A stretch of 64,000 bases of DNA, from contig NZ_CP030032.1 of the NCBI RefSeq assembly GCF_003258315.1, forward strand, positions 100,001 through 164,000, in the 5' to 3' direction. The notes beneath the pieces are model-generated. The model saw only the letters and a program-made list of their open reading frames with translations, had not been told where the DNA came from and searched no databases. The stretch is from Bradymonas sediminis. GTDB lineage: Bacteria > Myxococcota_A > Bradymonadia > Bradymonadales > Bradymonadaceae. The position numbers and the translations under genes are program-made. Below, piece by piece: positions 10,064-18,743 of this stretch (positions within the stretch are counted from its first letter, which is position 1; each line of letters starts with the position of its first letter).

Positions 10064-12270
10064 CCCAACAAGACCTATTTTCGATGCTGATGCCATCTTC
10101 GACCCAAGAGGATGCGACGATCGCGCCTGCCTTCGACCCGGCGAGCGCCGTGTTGCCGGATGGGTTTTATGACTTGCTGGTTCAAAGCGTCGCGGCCCAT
10201 GACTTGTCGTCGGCGATGGTCTCGTATGCCCGAGAGTTGGTGGGGTTGCAGGAGGGGTTGAGCGCGTTTGAGCAGGGGGCGTTGACGCTTCTGGTGCTCG
10301 CGACTTTGGTCGAGCAGCGCCGGGGTTCGACGCGACTTCCGATTCATTCGCTCCGTGGGGCCGGGGCGCAGCCGCCGGCTGATTTGCAGGCCGATGGTGG
10401 TCGCGTGGATGAGTCGCGATTGGTCGAAATTATCCATGCCCTGGTGGCTCCGGAAGATGGCGAAGACACCGAGCCCGGCGCGCCGGTTTCGGATTATCTA
10501 AAATGTTTGGCTGGGCTTCTCGAGAGCGAGGCCTGCGCAGATCTGGTGGGTGGTCCGGGTGATTACCGTCCGCTGATTGTCGATGGCCCCTATCTCTACC
10601 AGCAGCGGATGTTATTCTTTGAGGATCGCCTGCTGATTGCCCTTCGCCAGCGGCTTGGACTTGCTGATTTTGCTGTTGCGCCCGAGACCGTTCGCGGGGC
10701 GTTGGCGGCGACCCTTGGGGCCATGCCCAGCGCGGGAGAAGGGCGCGGGTCGATGCAGCTTAATCGGGAGCAAAAATACGCGCTTTTGAGCGCAGTTTAT
10801 CGGCCATTTACGGTGATCTCGGGCGGCCCAGGAACCGGGAAGACCTCGATCGTTGTGTCGGTATTGCGCTTGCTCGCCCGACTGGGTGTGGCGCCCGATG
10901 AGGTCGCGCTGGCGGCGCCCACCGGCAAGGCAGCGCATCGGCTGGGCGATGCGATTCAATCGCATTTGCAGGCGCTGCCGGCTAATGAAGACGGCGTTGA
11001 TGAACAGCTCTTAAATGAGCTGGACGGCGCGCGCACCTTGCACCGGCTGCTGGGATATTCGCCGGCGCGAAATGACTATTATTATCACGAGAATAACCGC
11101 TTGCCCCATCGGGTCGTCATCGTCGATGAGGCGTCGATGATCGATTTGTTTTTGATGGAGCGTTTGCTCAGCGCGGTGGAGCCTGGTGCGCGATTGATTT
11201 TGCTGGGCGATGCGGACCAATTGCCGTCGGTGGACGCCGGCGCGGTCTTTCGGGATCTTGTGCCGTCGCGCGTGCAGATGCGCAGCGATTGGCTGGCGTT
11301 GCTTGATGAAGAAGTCGTCGGCGCGCCAGCGGGTTCCGGAGTGTTGGCGAGCCACGCGGTTCGCCTTGAGACGAGTTATCGGATGGACCCGAAGAGCCCG
11401 GCGGGCGGCGAGATTCTGCGGGCCGCAAAGGCGCTCAACCGTGGCGACTATGCCGAACTTTTTGAGGGCGATGCGGCCGGTGTGAAGGTGCGCGAGGGCT
11501 TCGCTGCGATCGAGAGCGCCGGGGTTGAGATATGTGAGCCCGGCGAGGGGACGCGCGGGCTCGACGCCCAACTTATCAATGGTTTCGTGGAGTGGTGGTA
11601 CGGCCAGCGCGTGGCGAATCTGGAGGGCTTTCGTGAGCTGATATTCAGCGCTTTTGAGTTTGACGGGGAGAAGTTTAGCCCGCAGGCTCAGGGCGATTTA
11701 GACAGGCTATTCGGGCACTTTTCCGGGTTTCAGGCGCTGAGCATCACGCGGGTTTTCGGCACCGGCTCGGAGGCGCTTAACGCCGCATTGCACGCGCGTC
11801 ATATGAGCTTTCTGGGCTTCCGGGCGGGCACGCTCGCATCTGGAAGGTTGGCGGTGGGTGAGCCCATTATCATGCTGCGCAATGATTATGAGCGCGGGCT
11901 ATTCAACGGTGACCAGGGGCTTGTGCTCGACGTGCTGATTCACGACGAGAACGGCCGTTACATCAAGTCGATGGCGGTGTTTTTGCGCGACGGCGAGTAT
12001 ATGCCCTTCGACCTGGCTGCGCTGGGCGCTGATCTGGAGCATGCGTACGCCCTGACGATTCATAAGGCGCAGGGCTCCGAATATAATAGCGTCGGCATCG
12101 TCTTGCCGCACGAATCGCTGCCGCTGTTGAGCCGCGAAATTCTGTATACGGGCATGACGCGAAGCCGCCGCTCCGTGCTGCTCGTGGGTGCCCGCGAGCA
12201 GGTCGAAGCGGCGGCGAAAAACTCGGTGCGGCGTTTCTCGGGCGTTGCCGACAAATTGGCAATGCGCTGA
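10060..12270 (+). CDS. recD: RecBCD enzyme subunit RecD (5'-3' helicase)
   Basis: 736 residues; E. coli RecD is 608, and the extra length is mainly inserted segments. Walker A GGPGTGKTS lies near residues 255-263. It is followed by APTGKAAHRL, the DEAS box IVDEASMIDLFLMERLL, LLGDADQLPSVDAGAVF, and the C-terminal ALTIHKAQGSEYNSVGIVLP and LLSREILYTGMTRSR motifs of the RecD/TraA SF1B helicases. A GTG at 10036 would add eight residues; ATG 10060 is preferred because conserved sequence begins after it. It completes the C-B-D gene order, with RecD as the fast 5'-3' motor that also regulates the nuclease. It ends 6 bp from the convergent hibernation-factor gene. Confidence 0.94.
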   Translation: MTQQDLFSMLMPSSTQEDATIAPAFDPASAVLPDGFYDLLVQSVAAHDLSSAMVSYARELVGLQEGLSAFEQGALTLLVLATLVEQRRGSTRLPIHSLRGAGAQPPADLQADGGRVDESRLVEIIHALVAPEDGEDTEPGAPVSDYLKCLAGLLESEACADLVGGPGDYRPLIVDGPYLYQQRMLFFEDRLLIALRQRLGLADFAVAPETVRGALAATLGAMPSAGEGRGSMQLNREQKYALLSAVYRPFTVISGGPGTGKTSIVVSVLRLLARLGVAPDEVALAAPTGKAAHRLGDAIQSHLQALPANEDGVDEQLLNELDGARTLHRLLGYSPARNDYYYHENNRLPHRVVIVDEASMIDLFLMERLLSAVEPGARLILLGDADQLPSVDAGAVFRDLVPSRVQMRSDWLALLDEEVVGAPAGSGVLASHAVRLETSYRMDPKSPAGGEILRAAKALNRGDYAELFEGDAAGVKVREGFAAIESAGVEICEPGEGTRGLDAQLINGFVEWWYGQRVANLEGFRELIFSAFEFDGEKFSPQAQGDLDRLFGHFSGFQALSITRVFGTGSEALNAALHARHMSFLGFRAGTLASGRLAVGEPIIMLRNDYERGLFNGDQGLVLDVLIHDENGRYIKSMAVFLRDGEYMPFDLAALGADLEHAYALTIHKAQGSEYNSVGIVLPHESLPLLSREILYTGMTRSRRSVLLVGAREQVEAAAKNSVRRFSGVADKLAMR

Positions 12271-12276
12271 GTCGCG

Positions 12277-12831
12277 CTAAATCGTGCGAACCCGCGTTGC
12301 CTGCGGGCCATCGAGGCCGCTGCCTTCATCGAATTGGACGCCGGCGCCGATATTTAATTTGTCGAATCCCTGGTTGATGACCGCGTTCTGGTGAAAGTAA
12401 ATCTCGCGGCCGCCCGGGTCTTCGAGAAATCCGTAGCCACGCTCGGGGAAGAGGCGGGTGACGACCGCCACCGGCTCCTCGGTGGGCGTGGGCGTTTTGC
12501 GCGCCTCGCGCAAGCGCGCGCTATAGTCCTTAAGCCGGCGTTCGGCGGTGTCGAAGGCGTCGCGAATCGCCACGTAGGCGTCGCGGTGGCCCCGCTCGTT
12601 GGGGCGAGGATTGGCCGAAACCGCGATCTCCTGACCCGGCACGGTCAGGGCGATGCGCACCGAATAGTCTTGGATATTATGGGGGCTTTTATTTGAGATT
12701 TCGATAAAAACGCGGCACGCGATGATGCCCTGAAAAAAGCGCTCCAGTCGCGCGACCCGCGCATAGACACGCTCCTTGAGGGGCTCAGAAGGAGTGAGGT
12801 TCGTGAAGGATAGCTCCAGCGGTGTTTTCAT
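12277..12831 (-). CDS. HPF/RaiA-type ribosome-associated domain fused to a cold-shock domain
   Basis: 184 residues. Residues ~1-110 have the ribosome hibernation factor (HPF/RaiA/S30AE) layout: LELSFTNLTPSEPLKERVYARVARLERFF, a central CRVFIEI strand, and DAYVAIRDAFDTAERRLKDY. Residues ~119-184 form a cold-shock domain with RNP1-like GYGFLED and RNP2-like IYFHQNAV. The first domain in related proteins sits in the 30S decoding centre during stationary phase; the second binds single-stranded RNA. The combined protein is therefore likely a stress-time ribosome or RNA-binding factor (inference). It is convergent with recD with almost no spacer. The domain assignment is firm; the function of the fusion is not. 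Confidence 0.85.
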   Translation of the reverse strand: MKTPLELSFTNLTPSEPLKERVYARVARLERFFQGIIACRVFIEISNKSPHNIQDYSVRIALTVPGQEIAVSANPRPNERGHRDAYVAIRDAFDTAERRLKDYSARLREARKTPTPTEEPVAVVTRLFPERGYGFLEDPGGREIYFHQNAVINQGFDKLNIGAGVQFDEGSGLDGPQATRVRTI

Positions 12832-12941
12832 AGAGATGGCCTACTGGTTTCGGAAGAACGAATGCGTATGCACTCACTCGGACGCCCATCACCGATAGAC
12901 GCCCGCACTTGCTCGAATTCTAAGCACGCGGGCGGGTGAAA

Positions 12942-14225
12942 TCACGGCTTATAGGAGATTCGGTAGACGGCTCCGCGCAGATCATCGGAGACCAGAAGGG
13001 AGCCGTCGGCCATCACTTCGACGTCGACCGGGCGGCCCCAGGCGGTCTCATCTTGCAGCCAACCGGTGGCGAAGGGCTCGTAGCTCTGGGCGTTGCCGTC
13101 GGCATCCAAGCGCACCAGGGTGACGCGGTAGCCGACCTTTTCGCTGCGATTCCATGACCCGTGCTCGGCGATAAAGAGCTGCTTTTTATAGGTCGCAGGA
13201 AACATCTCGCCGGTATAAAACTCGATCCCGAGCGCGGCGGTGTGCGCCTCTAAATCCTGAACCGGCGCGACATAGGTCGCGCAATCCACGCCGCGGCCAA
13301 ACTCCGGGTCCCGAACGTCTTTTCCGTGACAATAGGGATAGCCAAAATTCATGCCAGCTTTGGGCGCATGATTAAGCTCATCGGGCGGAATCGTATCGCC
13401 GAGCATATCGCGGCCATTATCGCTGAACCACAACTCCTTGGTCTCCGGGTGCCAATCAAATCCCACCGTATTTCGAACGCCACGCGCGAATACCTCGAGC
13501 TCGCTGCCGTCCGCATTCATGCGCTGGATATTGGCGTATTTATCCGGGTCGGGCTTGCAAATATTGCAGGGCGCGCCGACGGGAATATAGAGCTTTCCGT
13601 CCGGGCCAAATTTGATGAATTTCCAGCCGTGGTGTTTTTTGCTGGGAAACGCGTCGCTGATGAGCTCGGGCTCGGGCGGGTCCTCCAGGTGATTTTCGAT
13701 TTCGGGGTAGCGCCAGATCTTATCGATCTCAGCCACATAGAGATCGCCGTCTTTGAATGCGACGCCGTTGGGGTTATTCAACCCCTCGGCGAGCACGTGG
13801 ACTTTGTCCGCGCGCTTGTCATTGTTTGTGTCGACCAGGGCATAGACCTTTCCCGCGCCGCGACTGCCTACAAAGAGGGTGCCGTCGGGGGTGATTTGCA
13901 GGGAGCGCGCGCCGGGGACATCCGCGGAGTACATCCGAATTTGAAAGCCCTCGGGCAGCTGAATCTGTGCGAGTTGGGGGTCTGTGGGGCGGTCACTCCC
14001 GCGGGGCGCGGGCGCCTGCTCGGCGTCGCCGTCGGTACCTGTGGAGGGGCCCGATCCGTTTGCCTCGCCGGAGTCGTCGGTCTGCGCCGACGCCTCGCCG
14101 GTGGGCTTTGGCGCCGATTTGGAGCTAGATTTACACGCCGCGAGCCCGAGCGTGGCGCCCAATATGAGCGGCGCATAGCGGTAGCGGATTCGGTTGGAGA
14201 TATTCATCTTCGATAGTGATTTCAT
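12942..14225 (-). CDS. PQQ-dependent sugar (sorbosone-type) dehydrogenase, lipoprotein
   Basis: 427 residues. The N-terminus has a signal peptide ending in the lipobox LAAC, so the protein is probably anchored in an envelope membrane. A Ser/Gly/Asp-rich linker follows. The body is a six-bladed beta-propeller of the glucose/sorbosone dehydrogenase family: SLQITPDGTLFVGSRGAGKVY, NPNGVAFKDGDLYVAEIDKIWRY, NTVGFDWHPETKELWFSDNGRD, and a final GRPVDVEVMADGSLLVSDD. Relatives use PQQ and calcium to oxidise soluble sugars; the actual substrate cannot be read from sequence. The ATG at 14225 is listed; an internal ATG at 14207 gives a more compact signal peptide and may be the real start. Confidence 0.85.
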   Translation of the reverse strand: MKSLSKMNISNRIRYRYAPLILGATLGLAACKSSSKSAPKPTGEASAQTDDSGEANGSGPSTGTDGDAEQAPAPRGSDRPTDPQLAQIQLPEGFQIRMYSADVPGARSLQITPDGTLFVGSRGAGKVYALVDTNNDKRADKVHVLAEGLNNPNGVAFKDGDLYVAEIDKIWRYPEIENHLEDPPEPELISDAFPSKKHHGWKFIKFGPDGKLYIPVGAPCNICKPDPDKYANIQRMNADGSELEVFARGVRNTVGFDWHPETKELWFSDNGRDMLGDTIPPDELNHAPKAGMNFGYPYCHGKDVRDPEFGRGVDCATYVAPVQDLEAHTAALGIEFYTGEMFPATYKKQLFIAEHGSWNRSEKVGYRVTLVRLDADGNAQSYEPFATGWLQDETAWGRPVDVEVMADGSLLVSDDLRGAVYRISYKP

Positions 14226-14566
14226 AAAAACAGCTTCGAGAGGGCTTAGGGAATCGCAATAATTGCCAGTCAGGTTAATTTGAGCGCGCTTTGGCCAGTG
14301 GCCAGTAATTTCACAATAAAATCTTGGAAGTCATTTGGGGGTGCTTAGGATAGAGCGAACCCAACCTTGTGCAATATTTAAGGTCATTTCGAGCGGTTTA
14401 GCCGGTCGTGTTGAACTCATTAGGAGCCTCTGCTAGACCATCGCAGAGCATGCAATAGCCGTAAAAACCTAAGCGTTGATTCGATTGAAAAGTCTGAGCA
14501 AAGCCGTAATTCGGTCAACCGACGTGTTCGCGAAACCAATAATAAAGCAGCGATTGAGAACTATTT
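14226..14566. other. Intergenic region between sugar dehydrogenase and glpX
   Basis: About 340 bp between divergent genes, AT-richer than its surroundings. It must contain promoters for both directions. I see no convincing -35/-10 pair, tRNA, riboswitch or coding frame. A short tandem GGCCAGTGGCCAGT occurs near 14293. Nothing else stands out. Confidence 0.5.
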
Positions 14567-14578
14567 ATGGAGCTGAAT

Positions 14579-15628
14579 ATGATGCAGCGTAATCTCGCGT
14601 TAGAGTTAGTACGGGTCACCGAAGCGGCCGCTATTGCCTCCGCCCGCACCATGGGCCAGGGAAATAGCCACAACAGCGATCATCAGGCCGTCAGCGCGAT
14701 GCGCGCGGCGTTTGACTCGTTGGAGATCAACGGAACGGTCGTCATCGGTGAGGGAGAGCGCGATGAGGCTCCGATGCTGTTCATCGGCGAGCAAGTCGGG
14801 CGCCAGCACGCAGAAGATCCGGGGATGGATATCGCGTTGGACCCGCTCGAAGGCACCGACCTCTGCGCGCAGGGGCGCCCCGGCGCGATCTCGGTCGTGG
14901 CGATGGGGCCCAAGGGCAATATGCTCAACGCGCCCGATATCTATATGAATAAAATCGCGGTAGGCCCTGCCGGCCGTGGCATCATCGACATCGATAAGAC
15001 GCCCACCGAAAACCTGCATGCCCTCGCCAAGGCGAAGGGCGTGCAGGTGCATGAGTTGACCGCGATTATTTTGGACCGCTCGCGCCATGACGAGTTGATC
15101 GAAGAGATTCGCAAGGCGGGCGCGCGTATTAAATTGATCCCCGACGGTGACGTCCACGCGGCGATCGCGACCTGCGACCCGGAGACCGGCCTCGACATTC
15201 TCTTCGGTGTGGGCGGGGCGCCCGAGGGTGTCCTGGCTGCGGCCGCGTTGCAATGCGTCGGTGGAGATATCCAGGGGCGTTTGATCTTCCGCAACGACCA
15301 GGAGATGGCGCGCGCGCAGCGAGTCATGGGCGAAGACGCCGATATTCACAGAAAGCTCAAGATCGACGACCTCGCCCACGGAGAACTCGTCTTCGCGGCG
15401 ACCGGAATCACGACCGGTGAGATGCTTCGCGGGGTGCGTTTCTGGGCGGACGGGTGTGAGACCCACTCGGTCGTGATGCGCTCGGCCTCCGGCACGGTGC
15501 GGACCGTCGAGGCGCGCCATGATTTCACGCGCAAGCCTCATTATACCCATGAGGGCCTTCACGAGAGCATGGCCGAGAAAGAGAAGAATATTACCCTGGG
15601 TACGTCGGCTTTTGCTGCTGATAAATAA
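14579..15628 (+). CDS. glpX: Class II fructose-1,6-bisphosphatase (GlpX family), altered active-site motif
   Basis: About 350 residues; the frame matches GlpX end to end: NLALELVRVTEAAAIASA, VVIGEGERDEAPMLFIGE, DIALDPLEGTDLCAQG, PDGDVHAAI, GVGGAPEGVL and FAATGITTGEML. It hydrolyses fructose-1,6-bisphosphate in gluconeogenesis, using metal-binding acidic residues that are present. Odd: the family motif GRGDK..AD near residue 29 reads GQGNSHNSD, so the conserved Asp-Lys is Asn-Ser while the following Asp remains. A GGAG 6 bp before ATG 14579 supports this start; ATG 14582 fits the E. coli N-terminus equally well, and 14567 is the longest option. Malate dehydrogenase follows at 15775, consistent with a central-carbon pair. 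Confidence 0.92.
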   Translation: MMQRNLALELVRVTEAAAIASARTMGQGNSHNSDHQAVSAMRAAFDSLEINGTVVIGEGERDEAPMLFIGEQVGRQHAEDPGMDIALDPLEGTDLCAQGRPGAISVVAMGPKGNMLNAPDIYMNKIAVGPAGRGIIDIDKTPTENLHALAKAKGVQVHELTAIILDRSRHDELIEEIRKAGARIKLIPDGDVHAAIATCDPETGLDILFGVGGAPEGVLAAAALQCVGGDIQGRLIFRNDQEMARAQRVMGEDADIHRKLKIDDLAHGELVFAATGITTGEMLRGVRFWADGCETHSVVMRSASGTVRTVEARHDFTRKPHYTHEGLHESMAEKEKNITLGTSAFAADK

Positions 15629-15667
15629 TTTAGAATTCCATTGTTTCGACGGCCTCCGGCTTGCTTA

Positions 15668-15690
15668 AGCCGTCGATAAAATCGACGGCT
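15668..15690. terminator. Hairpin between glpX and mdh
   Basis: A perfect 10-bp stem (AGCCGTCGAT / ATCGACGGCT) around an AAA loop. The upstream CGACGGCC at 15648-15655 could compete for the same 3' strand. No T-run follows, so it may be an intergenic processing or attenuation hairpin rather than a full terminator. Confidence 0.4.
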
Positions 15691-15774
15691 GCACTTGCCA
15701 ATTTGGCCCCTGCATTGGTATGTCGTTCGCGTTGTTTTGCGCATTTACCTCATTATTATATTTAAGGAACTACT

Positions 15775-16761
15775 ATGACCACGCCCATTCGCGTTGCAGT
15801 CACCGGCCCCGCCGGTTCGATCGGTTACTCGCTTCTTTTCCGAATTGCTTCCGGCAGCATGCTCGGCCCGGATACGCCGATTATCCTGCAACTCGTCGAG
15901 ATTCCGCGGGCGATGCAAGCTCTGGAAGGCGTGGCCATGGAGTTGGACGACGGGGCGTTTGATCTGCTCGCGGGTATCGAGCTCTACGACAACCCCAACG
16001 ACGGTTTCAAAGACGCTAATATCTGCATGCTCGTCGGCGGAATGCCGCGCGGCAAAGGCATGGTTCGCGCCGACCTCGTTGAAGCCAACGGTCCGATCTT
16101 CACCGGTCAGGGCAAAGCGATCAACGACCACGCCGCCGATGACGTGCGCGTTATGGTCGTCGGAAACCCCTGCAATACCAACGCGTTGATCGCGATGCAT
16201 AGCGCGCCGGATGTTCCGAACGAGCGCTTCACCGCGATGACCCGCCTGGACCAGAATCGCGGCAAGGCGCTGCTCGCCAAAAAGGCCGGCGTGAGCGTCT
16301 CGGATATCTCGAACCTCGCGATTTTCGGCAACCACTCCAACACCATGTACCCGCACTTCTTCGACACCAAGATCAACGGTAAGTTGGTCCCCGACGTCAT
16401 CTCGGACCACAAATGGCTCGAAGAGGACTTCATCTCGACCGTTCAGGGGCGTGGCAAAGCCATCATCGAAGCCCGCGGTGCATCCTCGGCTGCAAGCGCG
16501 GCGAGCGCAGCGGTTGACCACGTGCGCAGCTGGTTCACCGAGACGCCCAAAGACGACTTTGTCTCGATGGCCGTTCCGTCCACCGGCGCCTACGGCATCG
16601 AAGAGGGACTCATCTTCTCGTACCCGGTTCGCTGCGACGGCAAAGGGAGCTACGAGATCGTCGAGAATCTCGAGCTCAACGACTTCGCTATCGAGAAGCT
16701 CAAGGTGACCGAAGCTCAGCTCAAAGAAGAGCGCGAGATCGTGAAGCACCTGTTGAAATAA
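15775..16761 (+). CDS. mdh: Malate dehydrogenase (NAD-dependent, cytosolic-type)
   Basis: 328 residues, the usual length of the group with the [24 protein letters not shown]-terminal Rossmann motif. Substrate and catalytic elements are visible: [20 protein letters not shown] (substrate Arg), [20 protein letters not shown] (family LDHNR; the conserved Asp and Arg remain while His is Gln), and the catalytic His in [11 protein letters not shown]. It interconverts malate and oxaloacetate in the TCA cycle in the cytoplasm. The ATG has AAGGAA about 8 bp upstream. It is followed by a strong hairpin at 16774. Confidence 0.95.
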   Translation: MTTPIRVAVTGPAGSIGYSLLFRIASGSMLGPDTPIILQLVEIPRAMQALEGVAMELDDGAFDLLAGIELYDNPNDGFKDANICMLVGGMPRGKGMVRADLVEANGPIFTGQGKAINDHAADDVRVMVVGNPCNTNALIAMHSAPDVPNERFTAMTRLDQNRGKALLAKKAGVSVSDISNLAIFGNHSNTMYPHFFDTKINGKLVPDVISDHKWLEEDFISTVQGRGKAIIEARGASSAASAASAAVDHVRSWFTETPKDDFVSMAVPSTGAYGIEEGLIFSYPVRCDGKGSYEIVENLELNDFAIEKLKVTEAQLKEEREIVKHLLK

Positions 16762-16773
16762 GATTGTACCCAA

Positions 16774-16814
16774 GCCGAAGCAACGATGGGCCGCGCGCCC
16801 ATCTTTGCTTCGGC
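16774..16814 (+). terminator. Long hairpin after mdh
   Basis: Two 18-nt arms (16774-16791 and 16797-16814) pair with a single mismatch around a 5-nt CGCGC loop. It lies 13 bp after the mdh stop. No T-run follows, but stem strength suggests termination or 3'-end stabilisation. Its 3' arm covers the TTG at 16805, which argues against that TTG as the start of the next gene. Confidence 0.65.
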
Positions 16815-16831
16815 CGAAGCCGGACTCATTT

Positions 16832-18682
16832 GTGGAATTATCTCTGAGTATTGTGGCGCTTGCCTTCGGACCGCTTCTCTTTCCGGTGGTTAAGCGCCAC
16901 CCGCAGTTCTTGTGTGGGATGGATGGCTTCGTATTCGTGTCGATTCTGGGCTTGAGTCTTTTTCACCTCATGCCCGCCGCCATCGAACACGCTGGGTGGT
17001 GGACTCTGCTCGCCGCGGTTGCCGGAATTCTTGGCCCGTTTATCTTCGGCCGAAACCTGCATCACCTCGGCCAGCGCAAGGTCCATAATATCTTCATCCT
17101 CATCGCGGTCGCGGGCCTTGGCTTGCACGCGATGATCGACGGGGCCGCGATCTTCCACGGCACCCAAGGCGGCCACCTCGAGCATGTTGGGCATTCGCAT
17201 GGTATGGCCGAGGACGTGCGCTTTGGGGGCATGGTGGCGGCGGTGCTCATCCACCGCGTGCCGATGTCCCTGCTGATCTGGTGGTCGCTGCAACCGCGGA
17301 TGGGAAATATCATCGCGTCCGCCGCGCTGGGCATCTTGGGCATCGCCACCGTCGCCGGGTATTGGGTCGGCGGTGAGGTCATGATTACGCCCGTCATCAT
17401 GGGCTATCTTATCGCCTTCGTCGCCGGCAGCCTGATGCATGTGGTCGGCCACGACACCGCCAGCGAGTTAATCCCGCGCCACTGCCAGGACCGCTGGCAC
17501 GCAACCTATTCGGCGATGGGTGGGGCGCTCGCAGCGGTCGGGTTGCTCTATTTTGGGCATCTCCATGATTTCGATAATGCCTGGGCTCGGTTCTCCAGCA
17601 TCTTTATCGCCGCGGCGCCGGCCCTCCTGGTCGGTTTTACGCTCGGCGGCTTGATGGAGACGAGCTTTGGCAGCACGGTGCTCAATCGCTTCCGGGGCAA
17701 GACAAGCTTTGGCAGCGCGTTTCGCGGCGTCTTCTTTGGCACACCGATTCCGATTTGCTCTTGCGGTGTCGAGACGGTCTACGAAGACCTCTGCCGGCGC
17801 GGAATTCCGATCGCCGCAGCGGTTGCGTTCCTCGTGGCCGCGCCGTCGATTACGCTCGATTCGTTGGCCCTATCGATAAAGCTTTTGGGGGTTGAGTTAA
17901 CGGTCGCAAGACTGCTCTTCACGGTCCTCGTGGCGCTCGTGGTCGCGATGCTCGTGGTCTTCTGGGGCGCAAAAAACGAGGCGCCCGAGCAGCCCACCGA
18001 GGCGTCCGAGGTGATGGATAAACTCAGCCTCGGCGCGCACGCCCGAGAGTCGTTGGCCAAAGGTTGGGTTGAGCAGATTGACCACGTCGCGCCCTGGATT
18101 GTCGTTGGTTTTGCCGCGGTCGCGCTGAGCTGGCCCCTGGTGCAGAACGGTCTTTTCGACGCGCTTCCCGCTGCCCTCGAAGTGGTCGTGTTAACCCTCT
18201 TGGCCACACCGTTTTACCTCAACGCCTCCGGTCTCACCGCGATGGCCGCGGCGATGCTCGCCGGCGGCGTCTCACTTGGCGCGGTCCTGGCGATGCTGGT
18301 GGCGAGTCCGTCGCTGAATATCGCAGCGCTGGTGCTGCTCAAGAAGTTACACGGCGCCCGCACCATGTGGCTCGTCCTGGGCGGCGGCCTTGCCACGATT
18401 ATGGTCTTTGGATTCCTCTTCAACCTGGCTCAGCCCGACAGCCTCAACCCGGTCGCGCTGTCACTGCCGACCGAGGTCTTCCTCGGCGAGCATTCAGCCC
18501 TCGAATACACCGCCGCCGCGATCCTCACCGCGCTCTTTTTGCTCTCCTATCTGCGCATGGGACCCCGCGGGATGCTTCTGCAATTGATGCCGGTCGGCCA
18601 TCATCATATGCACGACCACGGTCATGATGAGGAAGACCACGAGCATGATCACGCCGATGACGACCACTGTCATCATCATTGA
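16832..18682 (+). CDS. Fused ZIP-like / SO_0444-ArsP-type permease metal transporter with His-rich tail
   Basis: About 616 residues of mostly membrane segments. The N-terminal ~210 residues look like a ZIP metal transporter: FHLMPAAIEH, HAMIDGAAIFHG (HxxxD) and LIHRVPMSLLIWW (HxxP), with a His-rich loop HLEHVGHSHG between. Residues ~230-560 resemble the UPF0718/ArsP/SO_0444 permeases, with the hallmark TPIPICSCGVETVYEDLCRRG and AAPSITLDSL. The C-terminus is a cytosolic or periplasmic His/Asp-rich metal-binding tail (MHDHGHDEEDHEHD and more). Zn or Cu movement is likely, direction unknown. The start is uncertain: GTG 16832 is chosen because TTG 16805 is inside the upstream hairpin; GTG 16853 is also possible. 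Confidence 0.8.
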   Translation: MELSLSIVALAFGPLLFPVVKRHPQFLCGMDGFVFVSILGLSLFHLMPAAIEHAGWWTLLAAVAGILGPFIFGRNLHHLGQRKVHNIFILIAVAGLGLHAMIDGAAIFHGTQGGHLEHVGHSHGMAEDVRFGGMVAAVLIHRVPMSLLIWWSLQPRMGNIIASAALGILGIATVAGYWVGGEVMITPVIMGYLIAFVAGSLMHVVGHDTASELIPRHCQDRWHATYSAMGGALAAVGLLYFGHLHDFDNAWARFSSIFIAAAPALLVGFTLGGLMETSFGSTVLNRFRGKTSFGSAFRGVFFGTPIPICSCGVETVYEDLCRRGIPIAAAVAFLVAAPSITLDSLALSIKLLGVELTVARLLFTVLVALVVAMLVVFWGAKNEAPEQPTEASEVMDKLSLGAHARESLAKGWVEQIDHVAPWIVVGFAAVALSWPLVQNGLFDALPAALEVVVLTLLATPFYLNASGLTAMAAAMLAGGVSLGAVLAMLVASPSLNIAALVLLKKLHGARTMWLVLGGGLATIMVFGFLFNLAQPDSLNPVALSLPTEVFLGEHSALEYTAAAILTALFLLSYLRMGPRGMLLQLMPVGHHHMHDHGHDEEDHEHDHADDDHCHHH

Positions 18683-18707
18683 TGGGCCGCAGCACTGATG
18701 CACCGCA

Positions 18708-18737
18708 CAGCGCGGGCGCCGCCAGGCGCCCGCGCTG
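18708..18737. terminator. Bidirectional terminator between the transporter gene and uvrA
   Basis: A perfect 13-bp GC-rich stem (CAGCGCGGGCGCC / GGCGCCCGCGCTG) around GCCA, followed on the + strand by TTTCGTTT. It lies between two convergent genes and can serve both. Confidence 0.8.
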
Positions 18738-18743
18738 TTTCGT

